Assembly (NCBI GenBank): GCA_963746175.1
Contig: CAVVAH010000001.1
Span: forward strand, 1,116,001-1,180,000
Reading direction: 5' to 3'
Source: CAVVAH01 sp963746175
GTDB taxonomy: Bacteria; Actinomycetota; Actinomycetes; JACCUZ01
Length of the DNA: 64,000 bases
Each line of letters opens with the position of its first letter. The first letter of the stretch is position 1. Below the pieces are notes generated by a model. That model did not search any database. It was given only the letters and a program-made list of their open reading frames with translations, and was not told the origin of the DNA. Shown here one piece after another: positions 24,070 through 33,474 of the stretch. The position numbers were made by a program, and so were the translations under genes.

Positions 24070-25134
24070 TCAGGGCGTGGAGGGCCGGGCCCGCGTTGCC
24101 ACGGGGACGAGTGCCGGGCCGTCGTCGCCCGACCCGCGAACCGGCCAGATCTCGCTCCGGTTGCGACCGCGGGCCTTGGCGGCGTACAGAGCGGCGTCGG
24201 CGTTCGCCAGGGCCACCGGACCGGACTCCTCGGAGGGGACCAACGTCGTCACGAGCGGGCCCACCACGGCCAGGCCGAGCGAGAACGTCGCCGGTGTGCC
24301 CGCGTCGGACCAGGCCCGGCGCAGCCGTTCGTCGAACGAGACGGCACCGTTCCGGCCGGCACCCGGGAGCAGGATGAGGAACTCCTCCCCGCCGTAGCGG
24401 ATCAGCGTGTCCTGGCGCCGCGCCGTCGCGCGCAGGACGGCCCCGAGCGCGACCAGGACCTGGTCGCCGGCGGCGTGCCCTCGCGTGTCGTTCAGCCGCT
24501 TGAAGTGGTCGAGGTCGATCAGGCAGACGGCGTCGCCGGGACGCAGTGCGGCGAGCCGCCGAGCGAGGTCGTAGCGGTTGTCGCAGCCGGTGAGCGGGTC
24601 GACGTGGGCGCGGACCTCGAGGTGGGACACGGTGGCGCCGGTGCGCATCCGGTAGCGAGCGACGACCTCGGCCGTGGCGACCCACACGGTGATCGAGATC
24701 GGCAGGCGCGCCGCCAGCTCGACCGACAGCCCGCCGTACAGCGCGACGTTCGTCAGGATCGCCACGGGGAGGAGGAAGATCGAGGTCCAGGGCTGCTGGG
24801 TGAGCCCGACGTAGAGGAACAGCAGCGCGCTGTACCCCGCGTACACCGTGGCCTTGCCGTCGGACAGGAGGCCGACGACGGACAACGCGACCCACGCGGT
24901 CAACGGGATCGCGAGCAGGGCGCGCTCCGGCCACCTCTCCCACGGGGCGAACCAGCCGACCGCTCCCACGACCGCGGCGGCCAGCACGATGCCGACGACC
25001 CACGTGAGCCACTCGTCCCCGGAGAAGCCGACCAGCGGCATGGTGATGAGCATCATGAGCGCCAGCACCGGCGCCGCCATCGCCGCGACCCGGGCCAGGC
25101 GTCTCCGCTCGTCGCGCGCCATGGGGGTGCCCAT
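24070..25134 (-). CDS. Membrane-bound diguanylate cyclase (GGDEF domain)
   Basis: The 354-residue protein has about six N-terminal membrane helices (residues 15-165) and a C-terminal GGDEF domain. The active-site motif is RYGGEEFLIL (GGEEF at 248-252), with an RxxD product-inhibition site (RRQD) five residues before it, and the upstream DPLTGCDNR and LIDLDHFKRLND motifs. It should make cyclic di-GMP from two GTP at the inner membrane face, with feedback inhibition. The N-terminal sensor region matches no named domain I recognise. No EAL gene is in the window. Confidence 0.92.
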   Translation of the reverse strand: MGTPMARDERRRLARVAAMAAPVLALMMLITMPLVGFSGDEWLTWVVGIVLAAAVVGAVGWFAPWERWPERALLAIPLTAWVALSVVGLLSDGKATVYAGYSALLFLYVGLTQQPWTSIFLLPVAILTNVALYGGLSVELAARLPISITVWVATAEVVARYRMRTGATVSHLEVRAHVDPLTGCDNRYDLARRLAALRPGDAVCLIDLDHFKRLNDTRGHAAGDQVLVALGAVLRATARRQDTLIRYGGEEFLILLPGAGRNGAVSFDERLRRAWSDAGTPATFSLGLAVVGPLVTTLVPSEESGPVALANADAALYAAKARGRNRSEIWPVRGSGDDGPALVPVATRARPSTP

Positions 25135-25219
25135 GCCCGCTATGTCGGCCCGTCGGGGCCGCGACTTGACCCGTTCGGCCTAACCAGGCGGGGTCACGAG
25201 CGGACGGGTGCGGACGGTG

Positions 25220-25293
25220 TGGGCGCAGACGGACTCGAACCGCCGACCCCCTGCTTGTAAGGCAGGTGCTCTGACCAGCTGAGCTATGCGCCC
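25220..25293 (-). tRNA. tRNA-Val (anticodon TAC)
   Basis: The minus strand folds into a full cloverleaf: acceptor GGGCGCA/TGCGCCC, D arm with AGCTCAGCTGGTCAGAGC, anticodon loop CTTACAA and T arm GGTTCGAGTCC. No CCA is encoded. Confidence 0.95.
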
Positions 25294-25310
25294 CGGCGTG
25301 CCGGGACAGA

Positions 25311-25769
25311 CTAGAGGGCGGCGATGGCCGTCTTGTAGTCCTCGATGTCACGGGCGTCCGGGATGCCGTTGACGACCGACCAGCGCACCACGCCGTCCGC
25401 GTCGACGAGGAAGGTGCCACGCAGCGCGATGCCGACCTCGTCGCTGAGCACGCCGTACGCCGCCGCTACCGCGCCGTGCGGCCAGAAGTCCGACAGCAGC
25501 GGGAAGGTGAAGCCGTGCTGGTCGGCGAAGGCGCGCAGCGCGTACATCGGGTCGGTGGAGATGGTGAAGAGGGCGACGTCGTCGGAGACGATCTCGTCCT
25601 GCCGCGCCTGCAGGGCCTGCAACTCGCCGCCGCAGACCCCCGAGAACGCCCACGGGTAGAAGACGACGAGCGCGGCCTTCTGCCCCCGAAGGGCCGACAG
25701 CCGGACCGACTGGCCGTGCTGGTCCTTGAGCTCGAAGTCCGGAGCCTGGTCGCCGACCGAGAGTGCCAT
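25311..25769 (-). CDS. ahpE: Alkyl hydroperoxide reductase E-type peroxiredoxin
   Basis: The 152-residue protein is a thioredoxin-fold peroxiredoxin (VGDQAPDFELKDQHGQSVRL; VVFYPWAFSGVCGGEL) with the peroxidatic Cys46 and no second resolving cysteine, as in 1-Cys AhpE. It reduces hydroperoxides and is recycled by mycothiol/mycoredoxin in actinobacteria. In M. tuberculosis ahpE (Rv2238c) is likewise two or three genes from aceE, next to a DUF3052 gene. It is preceded by the tRNA-Val gene downstream on the same strand. Confidence 0.92.
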   Translation of the reverse strand: MALSVGDQAPDFELKDQHGQSVRLSALRGQKAALVVFYPWAFSGVCGGELQALQARQDEIVSDDVALFTISTDPMYALRAFADQHGFTFPLLSDFWPHGAVAAAYGVLSDEVGIALRGTFLVDADGVVRWSVVNGIPDARDIEDYKTAIAAL

Positions 25770-25806
25770 CGGGTTCCCTTCGCGGCCGCGCTGGCAGGAT
25801 GACAGT

Positions 25807-26766
25807 GTGTCAGCCCCGACGGCCTCTCCCCTCGTGCCGTCCGAGGACGAGCGAGGGCTCGCGTCCTGGGAGCCGGGCGACGTCGCAAGCCTGGTCGTGC
25901 CGGCGTGGGACGAGTTCCTCGAGGTCGCCGCGCAGGTCGACCTGGACGGCCCGACCCGGCTCGAGGGCTGGAGCGCCAGGGCCGTCTGCGTGCACCTGGG
26001 GTCGTGGCCGGGCAGCCGGTCCTTCCACCGGATGCGGGACGAGGCCGAGGCCGACGACGTCGCCGACGACCCCGACTGGTCCGACCACCGGTCGGCGACC
26101 TTCGACCAGGACTCCCACAACGAGGCCGTGGTCGCCGCGCGTGGGCTGGCTCCGCGCGACGCCGTCCTCGCAGCGCTGCGCGAGGCACGCGACGACGTCG
26201 CGGACTTCCTCGGCTCCGCCGACGCAGTCCGGCTCGGCCGTCGTCAGGTGCGCTCGGTGCTCGGCCCGCTGCCGCTGACGACGTTGGTGGCCGCCGCGGC
26301 GTACGAGCTCGCGGTGCACACCCTCGACCTGGCACCGGCCGCTGCGCCACCTCCGTCGGCGACACTGCTGTCGGCGGGTGTCGCCGCCCTGGTCGACACC
26401 ACCGGAGCGCTGGCCGCCCGCTGCGAGCTCCGCGCGGCGGCGGCCTGCGTCGCACCGGAGGGCGGCTGGGCGTTCTCGGCCGCGCCCGGCGCCTGGAGCA
26501 CCCTCGAGCTGCCTGTGGTGCCGGGCGGCTGGCCGGCGGTGCAGGGCTGCGCAGCCGACATCCTCGACGCCTCGGCCGGCCGTCGCGCGGTCCCGCCGAT
26601 GCTGGCGCGCCGCGACCTGCGGCTGCACCAGGTCACCGGGCTGCTCGCGCTGGCCCCCATCGTCGAGGCGGTGCCGGGCCTCCCGGGCGGCATGGCGCTG
26701 CGGACCGCGGTGCGCAACGTCCGGGGCATCAGCCGGCTGCTACGCCGCCTCCCGGGCCTGCCCTAG
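25807..26766 (+). CDS. Mycothiol-dependent maleylpyruvate isomerase family protein
   Basis: The 319-residue protein has a DinB/MDMPI N-terminal helical bundle (WDEFLEVAAQVDLDGPTRLEGW; VCVHLGSW with a metal-binding His; AYELAVHTLDL with a further His) and a C-terminal domain of the MDMPI-C type. Members use mycothiol as cofactor in isomerisation or transfer reactions. The GTG start lies in the short divergent spacer opposite ahpE. The substrate is unknown. Its stop overlaps the convergent DUF3052 gene by 4 nt. Confidence 0.75.
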   Translation: MSAPTASPLVPSEDERGLASWEPGDVASLVVPAWDEFLEVAAQVDLDGPTRLEGWSARAVCVHLGSWPGSRSFHRMRDEAEADDVADDPDWSDHRSATFDQDSHNEAVVAARGLAPRDAVLAALREARDDVADFLGSADAVRLGRRQVRSVLGPLPLTTLVAAAAYELAVHTLDLAPAAAPPPSATLLSAGVAALVDTTGALAARCELRAAAACVAPEGGWAFSAAPGAWSTLELPVVPGGWPAVQGCAADILDASAGRRAVPPMLARRDLRLHQVTGLLALAPIVEAVPGLPGGMALRTAVRNVRGISRLLRRLPGLP

Positions 26767-27185
26767 CGGCTCCGGGGGGCGACCAGGCGGGTGCCGGACC
26801 ACTCCGGCGCCGCCGAGATGCTGCTGGTCTGGTGCAGGCCGGCGGTGGGGGCCGCGTCGTTGATCTCGCCCGGCTCGACGTGCCCCGGCCGGCCGGCCTT
26901 GGGTGTGAGCAGCCAGACCACGCCACCGTCGTCGAGGGAGATCAGCGAGTCGACGAGCGCGTCGACGAGGTCGCCGTCGTCGTCCCGCCACCACAGCATC
27001 ACGACGTCGACGACGTCCTCGTAGTCCTCGTCGACCAGGGCGGTGCCGGTGAGCTCGGCGACCGCTGAGCGGAGCGTGTCGTCGCAGTCGTCGTCGAACC
27101 CGAGCTCCTGCACCACCTGACCGGCGCGCAGCCCGAGCCGTCCGGCCAGGCGATCACCTCCCGCGTTGTCCGCGGTCGCAGTCAC
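26763..27185 (-). CDS. DUF3052 family protein (Rv2239c-like)
   Basis: The 140-residue protein (RLGLRAGQVVQELGFDDDCD; YEDVVDVVMLWWRDDDGDLVD; GGVVWLLTPKAGRPGHVEP; EINDAAPTAGLHQTSSIS) matches the actinobacterial DUF3052 family. It is acidic and soluble; the fold resembles small alpha/beta proteins, and no activity is known. The family sits beside ahpE and aceE in Mycobacterium and Streptomyces, as here. The GTG that begins the conserved region was chosen. Confidence 0.85.
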   Translation of the reverse strand: MTATADNAGGDRLAGRLGLRAGQVVQELGFDDDCDDTLRSAVAELTGTALVDEDYEDVVDVVMLWWRDDDGDLVDALVDSLISLDDGGVVWLLTPKAGRPGHVEPGEINDAAPTAGLHQTSSISAAPEWSGTRLVAPRSR

Positions 27186-27316
27186 CCGTGCCTCCTGAGG
27201 TCCGACGTGGCCGGCCACGACGGCCGGTTCCTTGGCGGGTAGTCAAGACGGCTCGGCGTCCGGACGCAAGCCGTCGCCGGGGTGGCGCGCCGTCCGTGGA
27301 CACGTCGGTGGACGGC

Positions 27317-27724
27317 TCAGCCCGGCAGGAACGACAGCCGCACCTGCCGCACCGGGTTGTCCACGTTGAGGTCCACGAGGCAGACCGACTGCCAGGTGCC
27401 CAGCGTCGTGCGGCCGGACACGACCGGCACGGTGGCGTACGGCGGGCACAGCGCGGGCAGCACGTGGTCCCTGCCGTGGCCCCGGGAGCCGTGCCGGTGC
27501 TGCCACCGGTCGTCCGGCGGCAGCAGCTCCCGCAGGGCGGCGAGCAGGTCGTCGTCGCTGCCGGCGCCGGTCTCCAGGACCGCGAGCCCGGCCGTGGCGT
27601 GCGGCACCCAGACGTGCAGGAGCCCGTCGCCGTCCTCCTCCCCGAGGAATGCCTCGATCTCGGCTCCCAGGTCGCGCACGACCTCGGAGCCGCCGGTCCG
27701 GACCTCCACCTCCATGCTGCGCAT
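27317..27724 (-). CDS. YjbQ / UPF0047 family protein
   Basis: The 135-residue protein matches the secondary thiamine-phosphate synthase (YjbQ/UPF0047) family: VWVPHATAGLAVLE with its conserved His, HGRDHVLPALCPP and the terminal GTWQSVCLVDLNV. E. coli YjbQ has weak thiamine phosphate synthase activity; the real role is unclear. It is a small trimeric beta barrel type. The start MRSMEVEV is close to the usual one. It is divergent from the AlkB gene with a short shared spacer. Confidence 0.85.
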   Translation of the reverse strand: MRSMEVEVRTGGSEVVRDLGAEIEAFLGEEDGDGLLHVWVPHATAGLAVLETGAGSDDDLLAALRELLPPDDRWQHRHGSRGHGRDHVLPALCPPYATVPVVSGRTTLGTWQSVCLVDLNVDNPVRQVRLSFLPG

Positions 27725-27786
27725 CCGGCCATGATCCCTGCCACCAGGACTAGAACAGGTGTTCGAAGAAGGCGTACGCTGGCGTC

Positions 27787-28416
27787 ATGACCGTGGCACT
27801 CCAGGGCTCATTGCTCGACTGCGGCGACGACATCGAGCTCGCCGACCTCGCGACCGGCGTGCGGCGCACCACGCTCAGCCGCGGCGCCTGGGTGGACCAC
27901 CGGCCGGGCTGGCTGGCCGGGGCCGACCGGCTCTTCGAGGTGCTGCACGCGGAGGTGCCCTGGCACGCCGAGCGCCGCGAGATGTACGAGCGGGTCGTCG
28001 ACGTCCCCCGGCTCCTCGCGTTCTACGACGCGGGCGACCCGCTCCCCCACCCGGTGCTGACCGAGGCACGCGGCGCGCTCGGCCGGCACTACGCCGCCGA
28101 GCTCGGGGAGCCGTTCGTCACGGCCGGGCTGTGTCTCTACCGCGACGGTCGCGACTCGGTGGCCTGGCACGGCGACCGGATCGGCCGGTCCCGCGACCAG
28201 GACACGATGGTGGCGATCCTGTCGGTCGGGTCGGCGCGGGCGCTCAACCTCCGGCCCCGCGGCGGCGGCGCGTCGCTCGGCTTCCAGCTCGGCCACGGCG
28301 ACCTGGTCGTCATGGGCGGGTCCTGCCAGCGCACCTGGGACCACTGCGTGCCCAAGACGGCGCGGGCGGTCGGGCCGCGCATCTCGGTCCAGTTCCGTCC
28401 CCGCGGCGTCCTCTGA
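27787..28416 (+). CDS. AlkB-like Fe(II)/2-oxoglutarate dioxygenase
   Basis: The 209-residue protein has the AlkB fold with iron ligands His128 and Asp130 (WHGDR) and His186 (WDHCVPK) and the 2-oxoglutarate-binding arginines Arg198/Arg204 (RISVQFRPR). AlkB proteins repair 1-methyladenine and 3-methylcytosine in DNA or RNA by oxidative demethylation. It is monocistronic here, between yjbQ and aceE, and the ATG is the natural start. Confidence 0.88.
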   Translation: MTVALQGSLLDCGDDIELADLATGVRRTTLSRGAWVDHRPGWLAGADRLFEVLHAEVPWHAERREMYERVVDVPRLLAFYDAGDPLPHPVLTEARGALGRHYAAELGEPFVTAGLCLYRDGRDSVAWHGDRIGRSRDQDTMVAILSVGSARALNLRPRGGGASLGFQLGHGDLVVMGGSCQRTWDHCVPKTARAVGPRISVQFRPRGVL

Positions 28417-28600
28417 CCACTGGCGGTCGGCCCCGAGCGGGGCGCACCAGGTCCGTACCGTGGGGTGGGGATGCGATCGGCGCCCGCAGGTAGCACGATG
28501 GGCCTCGCAGCACCCGCACCACCCCGTACCTCCTGTACGGCGGCGGCCGGCCACGAGTCGCGCCGGCGCACCGCGCACCATCCCGACGCGAAGGATCCTC

Positions 28601-31340
28601 GTGACCTCATCGCAGGAGCGACCCGCGCTCATCAGCGACGGGCTGCCGAGCCAGCTGCCCGACATCGACCCGGGCGAGACCGCCGAGTGGCTCGAGTCGC
28701 TCGACGCCGTCGTCGACAACGCCGGCCGCAACCGGGCCCGCTTCCTCATGCTGAGCCTGCTGCAGCGGGCGCGGGAGAAGCAGGTGGGCGTCCCGAGCCT
28801 GCGCAGCACGGACTACATCAACACGATCCCGTCCGAGAGCGAGCCGTGGTTCCCCGGCGACGAGCACGTCGAGCGCCGGATCCGCGCCTACATCCGCTGG
28901 AACGCCGCGATCATGGTGCACCGCGCGCAGCGGCCCGGCATCGGCGTCGGCGGCCACATCTCGACCTACGCCTCGTCGGCGAGCCTCTACGAGGTCGGCT
29001 TCAACCACTTCTTCCGCGGCAAGGACCACCCCGGCGGCGGCGACCAGATCTACTACCAGGGCCACGCCTCGCCCGGCATGTACGCCCGCGCGTTCCTCGA
29101 GGGCCGGCTGTCCGAGCAGCAGCTCGACGGCTTCCGGCAGGAGCTCTCACACCCGGGCGGCGGGCTGTCGTCGTACCCGCACCCGCGGCTGATGCCGGAG
29201 TTCTGGGAGTTCCCGACCGTGTCGATGGGCCTCGGGCCGATCAACGCGATCTACCAGGCCCGGTTCAACCGCTACCTGCACAACCGCGGGATCAAGGACA
29301 CCAGCCAGCAGCACGTGTGGGCGTTCCTCGGCGACGGCGAGATGGACGAGCCCGAGTCGCTGGGCGCCATCGGCCTGGCCGCCCGCGAGGAGCTGGACAA
29401 CCTCACGTTCGTCATCAACTGCAACCTGCAGCGCCTCGACGGCCCGGTCCGCGGCAACGGCAAGGTGATCCAGGAGCTCGAGTCGTTCTTCCGCGGCGCC
29501 GGCTGGAACGTCATCAAGGTGATCTGGGGCCGCGAGTGGGACGCCCTGCTCGCCCAGGACCACGACGGCGCCCTGGTCAACCTGATGAACACCACGCCGG
29601 ACGGCGACTACCAGACCTACAAGGCCGAGGACGGCGCCTACGTCCGCGAGCACTTCTTCGGCCGCGACCCGCGGACCCGCGCGATGGTCGAGCACCTGTC
29701 GGACAAGGAGATCTGGAGCCTGTCCCGCGGCGGTCACGACTACCGCAAGATGTACGCCGCCTACGACGCCGCGACCAAGCACACCGGCCAGCCGACGGTC
29801 ATCCTCGCGAAGACCATCAAGGGCTGGACGCTCGGCTCGCACTTCGAGGGCCGCAACTCCACGCACCAGATGAAGAAGCTGAAGAAGGACGACCTGATCG
29901 GCTTCCGCGACCGGCTCTACCTCGACATCCCCGACGAGGCGCTGGACGAGACGCTGCCGCCGTACTACCGGCCGGCGGCCGACTCCGCCGAGCTGGAGTA
30001 CATGCACGAGCGGCGCCGCGCCCTCGGCGGCTACCTGCCGACCCGGCGGTCGACGTCCACGCCGCTGGTGCTGCCCGGCGACCCGGTCTACGACGTGATG
30101 AAGCGCGGGTCCGGCAAGCAGCAGGTCGCCACCACGATGGCGTTCGTGCGGCTGCTCAAGGACCTCGTCAAGGACAAGGAGATCGGCTGGCGGTTCGTGC
30201 CGGTCATCCCCGACGAGGCGCGCACGTTCGGCATGGACTCGCTGTTCCCGACGATGAAGATCTACTCCCCGCACGGCCAGCACTACACCTCGGTCGACCG
30301 CGAGCTGATGCTGTCCTACAAGGAGGACACCAAGGGCGTCATCCTGCACGAGGGCATCAACGAGGCCGGCTCGACCGCCTCGTGGACCGCGGTCGGGCTC
30401 GTCCTACGCGACGCACGGCATCCCGATGATCCCGATCTACATCTTCTACTCGATGTTCGGCTTCCAGCGCACCGGTGACGCGTTCTGGGCCGCCGGCGAC
30501 CAGATGGTGCGCGGCTTCGTCCTCGGCGCCACCGCCGGCCGCACGACGCTCAACGGCGAGGGCCTGCAGCACGAGGACGGACACTCGCTGCTGCTCGCCT
30601 CGACCAACCCGGCGGCGGTGTCGTACGACCCGGCGTTCAGCTTCGAGCTCGGGCACATCATCCAGGACGCGCTGCGCCGGATGTACGGCGACAAGCCGGA
30701 GGAGATCTTCTACTACCTCACCCTCTACAACGAGCCGTACGTCCAGCCGGCCGAGCCCGAGGGCGTCGACGTCGAGGGCATCCTGCGCGGCATCCACCGC
30801 TACTCCCCCGCCGCCGAGGGCGACGGGCCGAAGGCGCAGATCCTCGCCTCCGGCGTCTCGGTGCAGTGGGCGCTGGAGGCGCAGCGGCTGCTGCAGGTCG
30901 ACTGGAACGTGCAGGCCGACGTCTGGTCGGTGACCTCCTGGAACGAGCTGCGCCGTGACGGCCTGGCCACCGACGAGCACAACTTCATGAACCCCGACGG
31001 CGAGCAGCGGGTGCCGTACGTCACGAAGGCGCTCGACGGCGCGCCCGGCCCGTTCGTCGCGGTGTCCGACTTCATGCGCGCGGTGCAGGACCAGATCGCG
31101 CCGTGGGTCCCGGGCCCGTTCTCGTCGCTCGGCACCGACGGCTTCGGCCTGTCCGACACCCGCGGTGCGCTGCGCCGGCACTTCAAGGTCGACGCCGCGT
31201 CGATCGCGGTGAAGGTGCTCGGCGAGCTGGCCAAGCGCGGCGACATCAAGCCGGAGGCGATGCGCGAGGCGATCGACCGCTACCAGCTGGCCGACGTCAA
31301 CGCCGCCCCCACCGCCGAGACCGAGGGCGGCTCCGAGTAG
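28601..31340 (+). CDS. aceE: Pyruvate dehydrogenase E1 component, homodimeric type (frameshift near 30396)
   Basis: When one surplus G in the GGG run at 30395-30397 is removed, a single 912-residue AceE results: N-terminal TASYLE-type core (STYASSASLYEVGFNHFFRG), the thiamine diphosphate motif GDGEMDEPES to FVINCNLQRLDG, and the second-domain IPMIPIYIFYSMFGFQRTGD. It decarboxylates pyruvate and transfers acetyl to the E2 lipoyl group in the pyruvate dehydrogenase complex. The GTG start lies just before SSQERPALI. Position between ahpE/DUF3052 and the FasR-fabD block is as in Mycobacterium. The shift is more likely a sequencing error than loss of this central gene. A perfect hairpin follows. 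Confidence 0.93.
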
Positions 31341-31361
31341 CTCTCCCACCGGGTTCGCTCT

Positions 31362-31403
31362 TGTCAGCCTCTGGTCGCCGCATCCGGCGACCAGAGGCTG
31401 ACA
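31362..31403. terminator. Perfect hairpin between convergent aceE and pirin genes
   Basis: An 18-bp perfect stem (TGTCAGCCTCTGGTCGCC and its complement) with a 6-nt loop lies 22 nt after the aceE stop. It could stop transcription from both sides. Confidence 0.85.
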
Positions 31404-31422
31404 ACTGTCGGGGCGGGGAGGG

Positions 31423-32190
31423 TCAGTCCGCGAGGCGGGCGTGCATCTCCCAGACCAGGACCTCGGCGCCCGCCGGACCGGCGGTCACCCGCTGGCCGGC
31501 GCCGCCGGTGATCCGGGCCGCGTCACCGGTCTCCAGCGTGCCGGTGCCCTCGAGCTCGACCGAGCCGTCGGCCACGAAGAGGTGCACGAACGGCGCGTCC
31601 GGGATGCGCACGGCGCCGCCGGCGGCCACCCGGCCGGCGAGCAGCGCGGCGTGCTCCTGGCCGATCGAGATGGCGGCCGCGCCCTTGTGCTCCGGGCGCC
31701 CGCTCGCCACCGGGACGAGGCCGCCCCGAAGTGCGGAGTCGTCGATCTCGAGCTGCTCGTAGCCCGGCTTGCTGCCGGCGGCGTCGGGCACCACCCACAT
31801 CTGCACGAAGTGCACCGGGTCGGTGTGCGCGTCGTCGCCGGTCAGTCGCCAGCTGTCGTTCTTCTCCGAGTGCAGGATGCCGGTGCCGGCGCTCATCCGC
31901 TGGGCGAGGCCGGGGTAGATGAGGCCGTTGTGACCCTGCGAGTCCTGGTGCACCAGCTGGCCGCGCAGCACCCAGGTGACGATCTCCATGTCGCGGTGCG
32001 GGTGCGTCTCGAAGCCGCTGCCCGGAGCGACGACGTCGTCGTTGTTGACGAGCAGCAGCCCGAAGTGGGTGTTGTCCCGGTCGTAGTGGTGCCCGAACGA
32101 GAACGAGTGCTTGGAGTCGAGCCAGCCGATGTCGGTCGCGAACCGGTCCGCCGACCGCCGGACGTCCACCGACGGGGTCACCAGTGCCAT
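31423..32190 (-). CDS. Pirin family protein
   Basis: The 255-residue bicupin matches the pirin family: GWLDSKHSFSFGHHYDRDN, VVAPGSGFETHPHRDMEIVTW with the metal-binding histidines, and GTGILHSEKND. Bacterial pirins act as quercetin dioxygenases or as redox-linked partners of pyruvate dehydrogenase or acyl-CoA dehydrogenase; proximity to aceE is notable. The ATG with GGAGG 9 nt upstream was chosen over one directly abutting it. An interrupted palindrome lies in its promoter region. Confidence 0.9.
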   Translation of the reverse strand: MALVTPSVDVRRSADRFATDIGWLDSKHSFSFGHHYDRDNTHFGLLLVNNDDVVAPGSGFETHPHRDMEIVTWVLRGQLVHQDSQGHNGLIYPGLAQRMSAGTGILHSEKNDSWRLTGDDAHTDPVHFVQMWVVPDAAGSKPGYEQLEIDDSALRGGLVPVASGRPEHKGAAAISIGQEHAALLAGRVAAGGAVRIPDAPFVHLFVADGSVELEGTGTLETGDAARITGGAGQRVTAGPAGAEVLVWEMHARLAD

Positions 32191-32206
32191 GTCGACCATC
32201 CTCCCA

Positions 32207-32222
32207 GAGCAAGTAGTTGCTC
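32207..32222 (-). promoter_or_regulatory. Operator-like palindrome upstream of the pirin gene
   Basis: Perfect inverted repeat GAGCAA-N4-TTGCTC, starting 17 nt upstream of the pirin start codon. The size fits a dimeric MarR/HxlR-type repressor, but no regulator gene is adjacent, so the binding protein is unknown. Confidence 0.45.
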
Positions 32223-32352
32223 ACGCAACCATCTGGACGACACCGTCATTCCCGCTCTACTGGCCCGCCGTCCGTGCTGAGCTCAGAGCGCCAGGACGGG
32301 GCGCCCGCACCGGGCACGTTCTCGCCGTCGGCCACCACCTCGCCGTTCTCGG

Positions 32353-32403
32353 TGATCCACACCGGATCCGTGCGGAAAAACCACACAGATCCGGTGTGGA
32401 TCA
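32353..32403 (-). terminator. Long hairpin after the PHP-domain gene
   Basis: A 16-bp perfect stem (TGATCCACACCGGATC and complement) continues inward with imperfect pairing to a loop around AAAAA. It starts 7 nt after the stop codon of the PHP-domain gene on the minus strand. Confidence 0.7.
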
Positions 32404-32409
32404 TGGAAA

Positions 32410-33429
32410 TTAGCGGTGGCGGGCGGTCCAGGCGAGCAGGTCGCCGACGGGCTGGGTGTTGACCACCCGGTCGTACGGCACCTCGCACTCCTCGGCGCGC
32501 TCGCAGCCGTACGGCTGCCAGTCCAGCTGGCCCGGCGCGTGCGCGTCGGTGTCGACCGAGAACAGGCAGCCGGTCTCCACCGCCAGCCGCAGCAGCCGCC
32601 GCGGCGGGTCCAGCCGCTCCGGCCGCGAGTTGATCTCGACGGCGACGCCGAACTGCCGGCACGCCTCGAACACCATCTCGGCGTCGAACTGCGACTCACC
32701 CCGGGTGCCGCGACCGCCGGTGACCAGCCGCCCGGTGCAGTGGCCCAGGACGTCGGTGTGCGGGTTGGCCACCGCGTTGACCATCCGGCGGGTCATGTCG
32801 TCGGCCGGCATCTTGAGCTTGGAGTGCACCGACGCGACGACCACGTCGAGGCGGGCGAGCAGCCCGTCCTCCTGGTCGAGCGAGCCGTCGTCGAGGATGT
32901 CGACCTCGATCCCGGTGAGCAGCCGGAACGGCGCCAGCTCCTCGTTCAGCTCCTCGACGATGTCGAGCTGCTTCCGGAGCCGGGCCGGCGACAAACCGTT
33001 GGCCACGGTCAGCCGCGGCGAGTGGTCCGTGAGCACCACGTAGTCGTGGCCGAGGTCGCGCGCGGCCCGGGCCATCTCGTCGATCGGGCTGCCGCCGTCG
33101 GACCAGTCCGAGTGGGTGTGCAGGTCGCCGCGCAGCAGCGCCCGCAGCTCCGCCCCGCCCCCGGTCACCGGGCCGTCGGCCGCCGCCTCCAGCTCCACGA
33201 GGTACGCCGGCACCTGGCCCGCCGCCGCCTCGGCCGCGACCTGGGCGGTCTTGGGCCCGACGCCCTTGAGCTCGGTCAGCGTGCCGGCCGCCGCCCGCTC
33301 GGCCGCCTCGCCCGCCGGCAGGGCGGCCAGGGTGTCGGCGGCGCTGCGGTAGGCCTTGACCCGGTAGGTCTCCTCACGGCGCCGCTCGAGCAGGAAGGCG
33401 ATCCGGCGCAGGGCCTCGACGGGGTCCAC
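32410..33429 (-). CDS. PHP-domain phosphoesterase with N-terminal helix-hairpin-helix region
   Basis: The 339-residue protein has an N-terminal PolX-like part (DPVEALRRIAFLLERRREETYRV region; LKGVGPKTAQ helix-hairpin-helix) and a PHP domain with metal motifs GDLHTHSDWSDG, VLTDHS, TGIEVDIL, SVHSKL and the terminal DAHAP. It lacks the polymerase domain of PolX, so it is the stand-alone form related to histidinol-phosphatase-like hydrolases. Substrate unknown; DNA-linked roles are possible from the HhH segment. It is divergent from fasR. Confidence 0.85.
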   Translation of the reverse strand: MDPVEALRRIAFLLERRREETYRVKAYRSAADTLAALPAGEAAERAAAGTLTELKGVGPKTAQVAAEAAAGQVPAYLVELEAAADGPVTGGGAELRALLRGDLHTHSDWSDGGSPIDEMARAARDLGHDYVVLTDHSPRLTVANGLSPARLRKQLDIVEELNEELAPFRLLTGIEVDILDDGSLDQEDGLLARLDVVVASVHSKLKMPADDMTRRMVNAVANPHTDVLGHCTGRLVTGGRGTRGESQFDAEMVFEACRQFGVAVEINSRPERLDPPRRLLRLAVETGCLFSVDTDAHAPGQLDWQPYGCERAEECEVPYDRVVNTQPVGDLLAWTARHR

Positions 33430-33443
33430 ACAGAGAATCTACG

Positions 33444-33462
33444 GTTGTCGCCCTTGGACAAC
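33444..33462. promoter_or_regulatory. Inverted repeat between the PHP gene and fasR
   Basis: GTTGTC-N7-GACAAC in the 45-bp divergent spacer, ending 12 nt before the fasR start codon. It may be an operator for either gene or for FasR itself. No better evidence is available. Confidence 0.3.
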
Positions 33463-33474
33463 TAGGCTGCGGCT

